Assembly (NCBI GenBank): GCA_026315105.1
Contig: CM048745.1
Coordinates: 283,631,747 to 283,695,746 of the forward strand
Direction of reading: 5' to 3'
DNA length: 64,000 bases
From: Locusta migratoria
Taxonomy: Eukaryota; Arthropoda; Insecta; Orthoptera; Acrididae
Of this stretch, positions 45,797 to 55,989 are shown piece by piece. Numbering within the stretch: the stretch's first letter is position 1; each line of letters starts with the position of its first letter. The position numbers and the translations under genes are program-made. Below the pieces are notes generated by a model. It was not told where the DNA came from. It worked only from the letters and a program-made list of their open reading frames with translations, and ran no database searches.

Positions 45797-46870
45797 TTAA
45801 TTGTTTAACTTTTCTAGGAGTTCCTCGACAGAATAAAAGGAGTGAGCCATGAGGTAACTCTTCAATTTAGATTTGAAAGCGTGTGGATTAGTGCTAAGAT
45901 TCTTTAGTTCTTGTGGCAGCTTATTGAAAATGGATGCTGCAGAATATTGTACCCCATTCTGCACAAGTGTTAAGGTGGTGTGATGCAAATGCAGATTCGA
46001 CTTCTGTCTAATATTCATCAAGCGAAAGCCACTAACTCGTGGGAATAAGCTGATATTATTAACAACAAACTACATTAAAGAAAAAACGTATTGTGACGCC
46101 AGAGTCAAAATTCCCAGACTACTGAAAAGGGGTCGACATGACGTTCGCGAACTTACACCACATATTGCTCGAACCGCCCGTTTTTGAGCCAGAAATATCC
46201 TTTTTGCATCAGGCGAGTTAACCCAAAAAACAATGCCGTACGTCATAAGTGAGTGAAAGTAAGCGTAATAGACTACTTTTCGTGTTGAAAAATCACTTAT
46301 CTCAGATATTGTTCTAATGATAAATATAGCAGAATTTAGTTTTGGAACAAGATTCTGAACATGGGCTTTCCATGACAGCTTACTGTCTATATGAACACCT
46401 AGAAATTTGAACTGTTCAGTCTCACTTATCACATGCCCATTATGTGTAATCAGAATGTCAGCTTTCGTCAAATTATGTGTTAGAAATTGTAAAAACTGAA
46501 TTTTACTGTGATTTAACATCAACTTGTTTTCTACAAGCCATGAACTTATCTCTTGAACTGCATTATTTGTTATTGTGTCAATATTACGAGCAACATCCTT
46601 CACTACCAAGCTGGTGTCATCAGCAAACAAAAATATTTTACAGTCACCTGTTATACTTGAAGGCATATCATTTATATAAATAAGAAACAGCAATGGTCCC
46701 AAAACAGACCCCTGGGGCACCCCATACTTAATTGTGCCCCATTGGGATTGCACGTCATAGCTATTTTCTACACTGCGGAGAATTACCTTCTGTTGTCTAT
46801 TATTAAAGTAAGAGGTGAACCAGTTGTGGGCTACTCCCTGTATTCCATAATGTTCCAACTTTTGCAACAA
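45797..46870 (-). pseudogene. LINE reverse transcriptase, 3' part
   Basis: Frame 46070-46870 reads GVPQGSVLGPLLFLIYINDM and FADDTSLVV (motifs B and C intact), then KFLGVHIDSKLSWKAHV and the thumb; 266 codons without a stop. Frame 45797-46021 continues with LTLVQNGVQYSAASIFNKLP after one frame change. Motif A and fingers lie in 46900-47270 (NYRPIS at its end). It is the best-kept LINE RT in the window. Confidence 0.85.
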
Positions 46871-47564
46871 TATTTTGTGATCAACACAATCAAACGCTTT
46901 TGTTAAATCAAAGAAGACGCCTAATGTCCGTAACCACTTCTAAATCCAAACTGCACGTTTGACAATAAATTATGTGAACTGAAATGATCAATTAATCTTG
47001 AAAATACAACCTTTTCAATAACTTTAGAAAAAAACCGATGGCATAGAAATAGGTCTATAGTTATCTACATTATCCCTTTCTCCTTTTTTATAAAGTGGTT
47101 CCACTACTGAGTACTTTAATCTGTTAGGAAACTGACCATTCTGAAAGGAAAAATTACAAATATTGCTTAGTACTGGGCTAACATATGGAGAACAGTAGTT
47201 TAGAATTCTGCTAGATACCCCATCATATCCATCACCACAATCAGTGCGGGAAAAAGTTATCTTTCGGTGAGGCCCGCGTGCTGGCAAAACAACCTTTCTC
47301 AACGAGGAGGAAGATTAGAGAGGCTATAGAAATAGCGAAGCGTCCCGCCAATATGAACAGGGAGGATGGCTACAGGCTGCCGGCGTCTTGGCTGCCAGCA
47401 GTTGCAACGCTACGTGACGGCACCGCGCGCGGAATGACTCGCGCAGGCGCCCCGGAGACCACAGCGGCCGCGAACACGCAGAGCACCGGCCCGCCGCCGT
47501 CTGCGCCAGGCGACGTCAACAGCGGCACGCCGCAACCGCTGTCCGTTCTCCCAGGTCCATTCCA

Positions 47565-47770
47565 CCAATAGCAAGTTCTAATGCAAAAGCCAATAGGAAA
47601 CGTCCTTTTTGACCAATAAGGGAGAAGAATACAACATCCAATCATATGAAAAAACCAGCCATTAAAACACCAATCAGCAACGGCCCTTTCCACCAATGGC
47701 GTGCAATAATATAACCACCAATAAAGGATAACCTACGCCCCCTTCCTCTCCTTCATCCGCTGGTATATAA
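47565..47770 (+). promoter_or_regulatory. Seven CCAAT boxes with 23-32 bp spacing plus TATA box
   Basis: CCAAT starts at 47565, 47590, 47613, 47638, 47670, 47693 and 47718, all on the plus strand; steps 25, 23, 25, 32, 23 and 25. TATATAA starts 46 bp after the last one. The layout is that of an NF-Y-type RNA polymerase II promoter; activity is inference. Confidence 0.7.
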
Positions 47771-47809
47771 ACACCAAGCGATCGTACAGTCAGCAGTCAG
47801 ACACAGACC

Positions 47810-47845
47810 CTGATGAAGGCCACCTGCAATAGTGGCCGAAACGTC
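47810..47845 (+). ncRNA. Hammerhead-ribozyme-like core
   Basis: CTGATGA, an unpaired A, the stem GGCCAC with loop ctgcaata and GTGGCC, then GAAAC and GTC. In hammerhead numbering this gives all core bases and a two-base helix III (AC/GU) as reported for minimal or dimeric type I hammerheads of PLEs. Helix I is weak (CC/GG next to the core). The extra A before helix II is unlike textbook hammerheads. Confidence 0.55.
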
Positions 47846-47899
47846 GGCAAAGTTTACAAAATGACGACGCGGTATAATACCCAGAAGAATTTTATTGAT

Positions 47900-48663
47900 A
47901 AGCTTAAAAAGGTTTCAACTGCAACTGGATTAACTTTTCTGAGTAGTTGATATTTATGTTTAACATTTGTTTGAGAACAAATACTTTTTAGAATTAAAAG
48001 TTGGGCATCGTGGTCGGATAGGCCATTTAAAATTCTGCTGACAGAGTGCCCCTCTAATAATGAAGAATGAACAAAAATATTGTCAATGGTAGAACTGTTA
48101 TTTCCTTGCACTCTCGTTGCAAAAAATACTGTTTGCATCATGTTATAAGAATTAAATAGATCTAACAGCTGACTTTTCCTTGAGCTATCACCTACACAAT
48201 TAATGTTGAAATCTCCACACACAATTAAATTTTTATACTTCCTATACAGTGAACCCAGAACCAATTCCAGCTTGGGCAGAAACATTTTAAAATCTGAGTC
48301 AGGGGATCTATAAATAACAACTATTACTAGTTTAGTTCCATTAACATTAACAACTCCTGCACAACATTCAAATATCTGTTCTGTGCAGTGTTTAGAAAAA
48401 TCGATTGACTCTGATGAAAAATCGTTTTTTACATACATGGCCACTCCTCCACACTGCAAGGAACTCCTAGAGTAGAAGGCAGCTAACCTGTATCCTGGCA
48501 AAGGAAGTCTCTGAATTGTCACACCGCTTAAAAAGTGCTCTGAAATACCAATAATGTCAGAAACAGTATCAATAAGCAGTTCATTAACTTTATCTCTGAT
48601 ACCCTGTATATTTTGATGAAAAACAGTAATTCCCTTATTAATTATATTCTTAGACTTTGTCAA
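47900..48663 (-). pseudogene. LINE AP-like endonuclease
   Basis: Minus-strand frame with ITVFHQNIQGIRDKVNEL, GISEHFL (metal-binding Glu), GGVAMYVKND, VVIYRSPDSDF, IVCGDFNINCVGDS (GDFN motif), STIDNIFV and LNGLSDHDAQLL (SDH motif). All the usual motifs are in order in about 250 codons without a stop. The downstream end (47854-47895) runs into the inserted element, so the frame there is chimeric. Confidence 0.85.
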
Positions 48664-48719
48664 AGGTGGTTCCTTTCTTAGAGGGACTTCCTTTAAGCAG
48701 GAATACCTATCAGCTGTCC

Positions 48720-49734
48720 TCAGTCTAAAAAAGGTGCAGCCCTAACACCAACTACTACAGGAATTTTTCCATGAGTGACACCCCCACCCCCTACTACACT
48801 GTCACCTATGAGCTTTGCCAACCTCCCCTTCCCATGCCTATTGAGGTGCAGGCCGTGCCTAGTAAAATCCGACCTTTGGATAGTCTCAACTGGCACCACT
48901 GCAATGTGATCCATGCCCTCCGTCATCAACACCTTCTCAAGCCCCATGTTAACACGGCTGATAGCCGTATTAAGACAAGGCCTATCATGACGCTGAAACA
49001 ACTGCACGAAATGCACATTTGTGCCACCAGTTTGAGTTGCTATCCTTTCCAGATCACCACCTATATCATATTCCCCATCACTATCAAGACTATTCCTGGC
49101 CCCATCCACTATAACTACCTGATCCTCTTTTGAAAAATTCCTACATAAGTCCCCTAAGTTACAAGTGACCTGAGCTAATCCTGCACTAGGCTTCACTATG
49201 CTGGTGACCTGGTACTCACTCCCAAGTACTTCCTGCAACTGTTGGCCAACACCTCTGCCATGAGAACTGCCTAGCAGCAGAACCTTCTTCCTAAGAGCCC
49301 TCTCTACAAATTTCGGCTTCCTAACAGCTGAGGTCTGCTGCGTACTTCCTACACCTACAGCTACAGGAGGTTCATCTCCACTCAACTCTGACAGTTGGTC
49401 AAACCTATTTGCAACTTGCAATGTAAAGCTATCTGAATACCTTCTTGCCAACTGCCAGTTCCCATTCCCCAGCCCCCCTTTCCCTCCTCATCCTACCTAG
49501 TTCCTCTTCAGCGTTTTTCAGCTGCACCTGAAGGGCGCAGATCAAACGCTCCTGCTCCTCTATCCTCTTATTCCTGCTGCAAATTCTACAGTTCCAGGAG
49601 AGAACCTCACCACAATGCCCACTGGCTTCCCCACTGCACCCCCCCCCCCCCCCCCCATGAAAATACTTACTGCAAATCCCACACTGCAGCCCACTACGCA
49701 CGACCCTACGACAGAGCCCACATTTTTCACTCAT
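48720..49734 (-). pseudogene. LINE ORF1: PHD finger, coiled coil, SGNH-esterase
   Basis: Frame 49429-49734 starts MSEKCGLCRRVVRSGLQC and has CGICSKYFH, C and WNCRIC: the C4HC3 pattern of a PHD finger. A charged coiled coil follows (EEQERLICALQVQLKNAEEEL). After one frame change, 48720-49451 has VLLLGSSHGRGVGQQL (Ser block), VVIVDGARNSL (the GxND position, Asn kept), and RHGLHLNRHGKGRLAKLIG (the DxxH block with Asp changed to Gly). A run of C at 49637-49655 appears as poly-Gly within the finger. PHD and esterase ORF1 proteins are known in CR1-type LINEs. Confidence 0.75.
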
Positions 49735-50132
49735 GGTAAAATTTCACAATTAAGTTATTAAGTTACGTTTCTACAAAAGAGCTAGGAAGTACCTCTTAAC
49801 TACAGCAATCAACAAACCTCAGTCTCTACAAAATCAAGTAACAACAACAACTAATAGTATCAGAAAAGAACAAATAACACTACCACTGAAACTTTACACT
49901 ATTGCTTGTGTAAACAAGTTCAAATTCAAGCGTCACTAATAAACTAACTAAACACTGTGAGAGTACAAGAGTTATCAAATACCGTAACTTAATTTCCCAA
50001 CCTCAACTACGTTAAAAACAGCAAGTCATCTGTCGAAAAGTACTAAATTTAATAAATAACTTGCGTGATAACACCTTCTGAATCTACTCACTTTAATAAT
50101 TTAACTACAATAACACAAACACTTATTGGAAC

Positions 50133-50450
50133 TTAGCTTTCGAAGACCGCTACGGCTGGAACCACTCGCCACCAGATGTAAACAAAGCCAGCTTTGTCAA
50201 CCTTGGTTTGCAAGTAACATGTCTGCATGTCCATAGTTGGGAAGTATGTAGCTCCTTTCAAGCAGTCTAAGGTGTCGTCCACGCGCGGCAGTAGGTAGAC
50301 ATCTTTCTTTGTGATTTTGTTCAGCCACCAATAATTGACACAATCGCCACGTGCCATCTTTCTTCTTTACAAGAACTACCGAAGACAATCGACTCTCCGA
50401 AGGTTGAATAATGTCATCGTTCTACATCTTGTCCCCTTCCTCTTGAATTA
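50133..50450 (-). pseudogene. gypsy reverse transcriptase, N-terminal part
   Basis: Minus-strand text VVLVKKKDGTWRLC, YWWLNKITKKDVYLLPRVDDTLDCLKG and FPTMDMQTCYLQ (motif A, Asp kept). It stops at KAGFV where the LINE begins, and resumes at 44990. Confidence 0.8.
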
Positions 50451-50938
50451 TCCATCTTTCAGTTGGCGACACTCTATACAAACTCTGGCTAATTGGTGGA
50501 TGATCCCAGTATTGATATGATGCCTTATCGCGGGCTGTTTCGTCCGACTTTTCTCCTGGTGAGGTGTGAATGCACCCAAAAATTGACGTAGTATAGCTAA
50601 CACAAGCTGGCAGTGTTCCTTGGTCAGTCTGTGCCCTATTGGCAGTTCCATGTTTGTTCCCTCCAGCGTGTTATCTGTACTAACAGCAGAACATGGGTCT
50701 TCGTTGATGACGTTGAGCTCACTGTCTTGGATTGGTTCAGTTGTCTCTATACGCATTCCTTTGGGGATAAGTTGCGACTGCTCATGACAATTAGTGCTCC
50801 AAATCTCTCCTTGACCTCCGGTAATGCTTATCATAACCACTGGCATGTAAATTTGTTTGGTGGGCCTGATAAACTTTTTGCTATCAACAAGCACTTCACA
50901 GTTTAATCGCTCATTTGTGTTTGTGACTGCAACCCTTC

Positions 50939-51290
50939 TCATTTTCCATGAAAACGGCAAATAATTCCCAGAAAATTCTGTATTACGTGTACCCATCGGA
51001 ACAACTTCTTCAATTTGCAGCTAAGGAAGTCCCATCCAAGGATGACATTGTGACTATATTCTGTTAACACGACAAATTCAAACAGCTGGGTCCTGTTGTT
51101 GATGGCTATTCTTGCAGCACAAGTTCCTGCTGGCTGGATGTACTTTCCATTCGCGACCTTCGCCCCCGTATCACAGAACATTGTCTTCTTTAGTGTGTAG
51201 CGGTAAATATCCGACAATACAGAGAGAGATGAGCTCCTGAATCAACAAGTGTCCGGACAGGTTGGCCATTGTTTATGACGTCAATGAGAT
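50939..51290 (-). pseudogene. gypsy aspartic protease remnant
   Basis: Minus-strand text NGQPVRTLVDSGA (51235-51275) gives the active-site motif; after a frame change NRTQLFEFVVLTEYSHNVILGWDFL follows (50939-51217), the second conserved block. The frame change breaks it. Confidence 0.75.
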
Positions 51291-51390
51291 TTACCGACAT
51301 CTTAGCAACTGTCGCCCATGGTGGATTTTCATCTACGGCGGCTTCACCTCTGTAGATGGTCACCTCGCTTAGTTTTCCTGGGTGCGACAG

Positions 51391-52394
51391 CTAGGGGAGT
51401 GGCTGGTACCTCTGTACGGCAATTGTGAATGGCTGCAGCGCGTGACCTTGTCTAGGGTACGGCAATGGGCTTCTTCCCATAGGTCGACTGAACTCCTCAG
51501 CAGATGATTGCCTGGGATAGAACTGCTCTGATGGCTGACATGTTGCGGCAAAATAATCGTTGAATACTTGCCTTCTCTCTCTGCAGTAGCGTACGACATG
51601 TCCAGGGAAACACAGTGGTGTGTTGTCTGCTGTCCTCCAGATGTCTGTTCTTCTGCGGGGCGTCATAGTTGCCGGGGAAGTTGGTTGTGGCCGCATCGGC
51701 CGGTTCATAGGCTACCGTTTTGTGGCTGCTGCCTAAGTCATAGCAGGGCGACGCCATTCTTCATGTCGGGTGCTTTTGGTAGGGCAGAAAGGAGCTATTG
51801 CCTGATATACCTCTCCCTCTGCGCCGTCGGCTCCCTCGTCACTTACAGGGCTTACATCCATTGCCATGATCTGATGCTCGCTCAGTCTAATAGTCCCAGC
51901 TGCCATAAACTGTTGTAATTCTTCTCTCACAATTTGTTGTATGAGGCAAGCGAAGTCATGCTGGTCTTCCACAACAGCCACAAGGACTACATTGGGGAGT
52001 CTGTCATACTTCTTTCATCCAACCCTCCTTTGTTGCATCTCTTCAATACGCTGGCACCACTTGATGAACTCTTCCATCCTAGCGACGTCTTTTATCACAT
52101 GTCTTCTGCTATACCCTTCATCACGTGAGTGATTTTGTCAGCCTCAGTCAAATTTGGATTGACTATGTTACACAGAGTTAAAACATTCCGTATGTATGAC
52201 TGCGTCGGCTCACTATATCGTTTGGCTCGGTTCTTCAGTTGTTCTTCCGCCGAGCGGATTTGTTGCTGGCGGTTACCAAACGTCTTCTTAAGTTCCGTCT
52301 GGAACGTTTCCCAGTCATTCAGCTTCTCTTCGTTGTTTTCAAACCATTGCTGGGCTGTTCCGTCCAGGTAGAAATAAATGTTGGTCATGCACAT
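51391..52394 (-). pseudogene. gypsy gag remnant
   Basis: Capsid-like text YFYLDGTAQQWFENNEEKL and RAKRYSEPTQSYIRNVLTLC (52095-52394). Further on LIQQIVREELQQFMA (51733-51981) and a zinc-knuckle remnant CFPGHVVRYC that has lost one Cys (51391-51708). Several frames are needed. Confidence 0.75.
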
Positions 52395-52699
52395 TGTATG
52401 ATCCCACCTGTTGTATTTGGCGACAATTTCACCCCGCGACTCGGTCGAACCCTTTTAGCCATTTGTTGGGCTCCTGTCCAGTGTCTCCAGAGAACACCGA
52501 CAGGTGTCTGACGTGCAGCTGGCTTACCGCGGGTTTCGTGTCCATGGTTCTTCTGATGATACGGATTTTTGGAAGGATGTACTCGGTGTATCCCTTGTAT
52601 TACGGTTCCAGTCCGTGTAAGCGACGGCTTTTACGTTGCCTAATTGGAGCCACGGTGATGCAGCTGTTGTACAGGATACCCAGCGCCTCCACCAAACAA

Positions 52700-53028
52700 T
52701 GTCACGTTGAAAAGGAAGCAGGCTTGACTTCGAAGGCAACTGAACACAGCACTTTTACTGATAGCAGGTTTATTATGAACTCAACATACACGCAGCACTA
52801 ACTGCCTCTCGGGCAGAGTGCTCTATTATTTATACACAAACAGAATGTACCAGAAATTAGAAGAACAGTTAACAGTTAACAAGTAGAATTTACAAGTGAA
52901 CATAAGAAAGATGTGGAACATTCTGGAATTGTTAATTACAAAGAAATAAATTTTTGCCGGTGTATGAGTTTGAACCGGCGACCTTCAGCACCGCAGTCGG
53001 TGACACTATCCCCTGCACCACGCCAGCA
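52700..53028 (-). repeat. gypsy 5' LTR
   Basis: In sense it runs TGCTGGCGTGG… to …CAACGTGACA, about 329 bp, with a TG…CA frame. The tRNA-like part is at 52955-53028, the TATA region at about 52830 (tattatttatac in plus). Next to it in sense is ttgtttggtggaggcgctgg, where a primer-binding site would lie. Confidence 0.8.
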
Positions 53029-53039
53029 GTTAGTTTATG

Positions 53040-54690
53040 CTGCCAAGCCAAAGGGGCTTATATTTAACCAAAGAATAAAAGTTTTATTTCTGTTTACTCT
53101 GTTATGTGTGCCTTTCTGCAGCTCATCAGACGTCTCTGTGGTGAGTAGCAACCTATCCTTTCCAAAATATTGTAGAAATGTACCTTAAAAGACATTACTT
53201 GACAATGCAGGTTATTGAGACGATCTGATCGAGTAGAAAACCAGGATTGCAAAATAATTATTTAGTTTATAATGATTGGTTTCAAAGGGCTATGTCATCA
53301 TCGTCTGGTCATATAAAATTATACAAGGTTGTCGTCTTACATTATTTAAAAAATGGAGGTTAGTAAGTACATGCAATATAGCACTTAGTCAAAATACATA
53401 AGTGAAATTATCAACAGCTTGTAAGAGTCTCTATGGAGACTCACTGATCAGTAATACATTCCATGAAACTATCTATGATGCATATTTTCTCTTCTTCTTG
53501 CACGAATTTTACAAGTGTGATTGATCAAAGCACTTCATTTGGATCAATGATTTAGGAGCAGTCCCTTGGTGGAATTCACAACACAAGCAGTTGAGTTACC
53601 ATAATAATACCGCTCTGAAATTGGACAGACTTCATATTCAAATGTGGTAATCAACCCTGTATTGTCACTGCTAGTATTTACAATTATTTATGTGGTGTCA
53701 GTTCTTTTTGGACATGTCTGAAGAACAACAGACACCTTATCAATAATTATAAATATGCCAACAACAATCAATGACAATTTCATTGCGGACGCATTTAATG
53801 CCTGATCCTTTGCGGAAATCCAGTATAGGTTGTGAGCAAGTTGAGAATTGGGTTGGAAGAGAAGTGTGCCAGGATAGCCTAATTGGTTAAGGCGAGCAAT
53901 GGCTCAAAGTGGGAAATCCAGTTTCGAATCCTGGTGCAGCACAATTTTCAGTTTTGTCATTGAATTTATGTCAACCCACCAAACTGGTCAAAGTGTTTAA
54001 ACACTGCTAGTAACTCAGTGCTATACACTGTTATTTCACAAAGATTGGCAGCCAAGGCAACTAAAACTTCAATTGACAACACACTAAAGGTGGCAGGATC
54101 CACATCTTAGCAGACAAGCAATAAACCTTGTTACGTTTATTATATTATGAGGTAGGAATAATTTTTGGATTTAACTTAGTGCATTTGAGGTTTGCTGAAC
54201 CATGTTCAAAAAGTTGAAAGTCGAAAATCATTCATTCAACTAAAATATTGTATACTGTAGAAAGGCGATTAACTGAAGTAATTGGAGGAGAATGTTCCGA
54301 AAACTAGGTTATTCAGATAATCTAACTGTAAGCTTCTGTTTGCCAATTAGAAGTACTGTACAGTAAATGTATTTATACAGTATTCAGAGGTGCACGATCC
54401 TACACACTGCGTCGAGCGGCACAATGTAATACTTGGAAGCTGCCGCTACTCTGCTGACTGAAGTGTGCCGATTGTTGTACACGGCAATTGGCGGCTTGGC
54501 CGATCCGAAAACGCCACCAAGTGGCCTCGTGTAAAAGCCCCCTTAGAAGCAATACCAGCCTCAAAGACAGTCAAATGGCGCAATTTAATCACAAGCCTAG
54601 ACCTGAAGCAGAATATCCAAAAGGCATGGTTGTTTCCCAAAAACTTCAATAGGGATCCCTCAACTAACAAACAAAATTTGTATTACGGTT
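53040..54690. other. Stretch with a tRNA-like remnant only
   Basis: A plus-strand tRNA-like segment lies at about 53868-53945 (gtgccaggatagcctaattggttaaggc … tttcgaatcctggtgcagcac). No other feature is recognised; 53100-53175 has a phrase of PLE-end type (gtgagtagcaacctatcc). Confidence 0.5.
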
Positions 54691-54749
54691 CCACCAAATC
54701 AAATAGCTCATCAAATCCTACTTAATGACAAAACCAACAACAAACGTGC

Positions 54750-55740
54750 ATGACAGAAATAACAGTGATTCACTCAAGAAGAAGACCACTTAGGCACCCC
54801 CCCCCCTCCCCATTATTCTAAAAGAATTAGAAGATTCCATCTCCCTGATGTAAAATAATAAAGCCGCTGGAATAGATGATCTGTGCCCAGAGCAAATAAT
54901 GTTTGGACCTCACAAAACAGTGGTTACTAGCTATGATGAACAAATGTGTCCTTGAATTGATGATCCCCAAGATTTGGTGGAAGGCAAAGATAGCAACTAC
55001 ACCAAAGCCTGGGAAGAGAATCAGACCCTAAAATTTTCAGCCTATTTCCCACCTCTGTCAACTCTTCAATGTTCTTGAAATAATGATCCTTAATTGCATC
55101 TTGAACATGTAGACCAGAACATAAATAAAGAGCAAGCATGGTTCCACCCTGAGAGGTCATGCTGTGGACAAATCGTGAACCTCACACAACACATAGAAGA
55201 TGGATACAAGCGGAAACAAATCATGGGTGCAGCAATTATCAACCTTACTGTGGCTTACAACAGCATTAACCACAATAAGCTAATATCAAAAATATATAAC
55301 ACCATGAAAGATTGCCGTCAGGTGCAATTCATCCACTGCTTGCTACAGAACAGACACTATTTTGTAATGCTGCAGACAAAGAGGAACCGATGGCAAACCC
55401 AGAAAAATGGACTCTCTAGGTAGTGTTTTTGCCACACTGCTGTACAATATCTATACCACTGACCAGCCTATCAGCACAGACACTTATTTCTTCATTTATA
55501 CGGATGATACAGTAGTTGTTACTCAGAGCAGAACTTTTGAAAATGTGGCAAAAAATTAACATTAGTGATTAAGAACCTAGCAGTATATTATGAAAATAAC
55601 GACCTCAAGCCAAATCCAGCAAAAACCCAGGTCTGCACGTTCCACCTGCGCAATAGTAGGCCAGGAGGAGACAACATAATCTGGAGGGAACCACACTTCG
55701 TGTAGTTAAACTTGACTGCGCTCACACCTACAAAGAACAT
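54750..55740 (+). mobile_element. Non-LTR retrotransposon fragment
   Basis: Plus-strand text in several frames: NNKAAGIDDLCPEQI, TVAYNSINHNKLISKIYNTM (motif A area), RNRWQTQKNGL and then, past a stop, TDDTVVVTQSRTF (motif C, both Asp). Clade not decided. A poly-C run at 54797-54806. Confidence 0.65.
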
Positions 55741-55989
55741 TGTGTGATTTAACTACTGGAAGGTTTCAGGTCCTGTGTGAGACAGAAATTTGCCCTCATA
55801 TCAGCATATAAAATGCATTCTGTTAAAATATTTCTTATCAACAGTTGTGTGCTACATCTGTCACACTCCGGCAGTTCCTCGCGGCATAAAAGAAAACCAC
55901 GTGTCAGCGGGCAGTGTCCAAATCTAAGACGAGTGAGGGCGACTTCATCAGCTCATTGATGGCGGAAGGAAGTACGCCATGAACGTACA

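Larger units (their letters stand above)
47262..47893 (+). mobile_element. PLE-like or solo-terminal element with CCAAT array, TATA box and hammerhead core
   Basis: The segment replaces part of the LINE between the endonuclease end and the RT start. Its left half is GC-rich (47380-47540). It has no ORF of its own. Seven CCAAT pentamers (47565-47722), TATATAA (47764-47770), then CTGATGA…GAAACGTC (47810-47845) and the end phrase ccagaagaattttattg. No target duplication was found, and some LINE sequence seems lost at the site. Assignment to PLEs rests on the ribozyme-like core and on the phrase style; it is inference. Confidence 0.6.
45002..50180 (-). mobile_element. Near full-length CR1-like LINE inside the gypsy RT
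   Basis: From 5' to 3' on the minus strand: a 5' UTR (49740-50180), ORF1 with PHD finger and esterase (48720-49734), endonuclease (about 47900-48663), RT (46070-47270), C-terminus (45797-46021), and a 3' UTR with an A-rich tail (plus strand gtttatttattttttatttattg). It splits the gypsy text between KAGFV and TPDGLYEF. A target repeat is imperfect (tgtaataaa against tgtaaacaaa). It carries two later insertions (45105-45685 and about 47262-47893). Confidence 0.8.
42284..53028 (-). mobile_element. Ty3/gypsy element, minus strand, split by nested insertions
   Basis: Order on the minus strand: 5' LTR (52700-53028), gag (52095-52394 and 51400-51981), protease (about 50940-51280), RT start (50133-50450), then a LINE insertion (about 45002-50180), RT and RNase H (43877-44990), deleted integrase (43106-43618), a 315-bp LINE insertion, and a truncated 3' LTR (42284-42503). 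Without the insertions it is about 5.2 kb, normal for the family. Frames are broken throughout. Confidence 0.85.
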
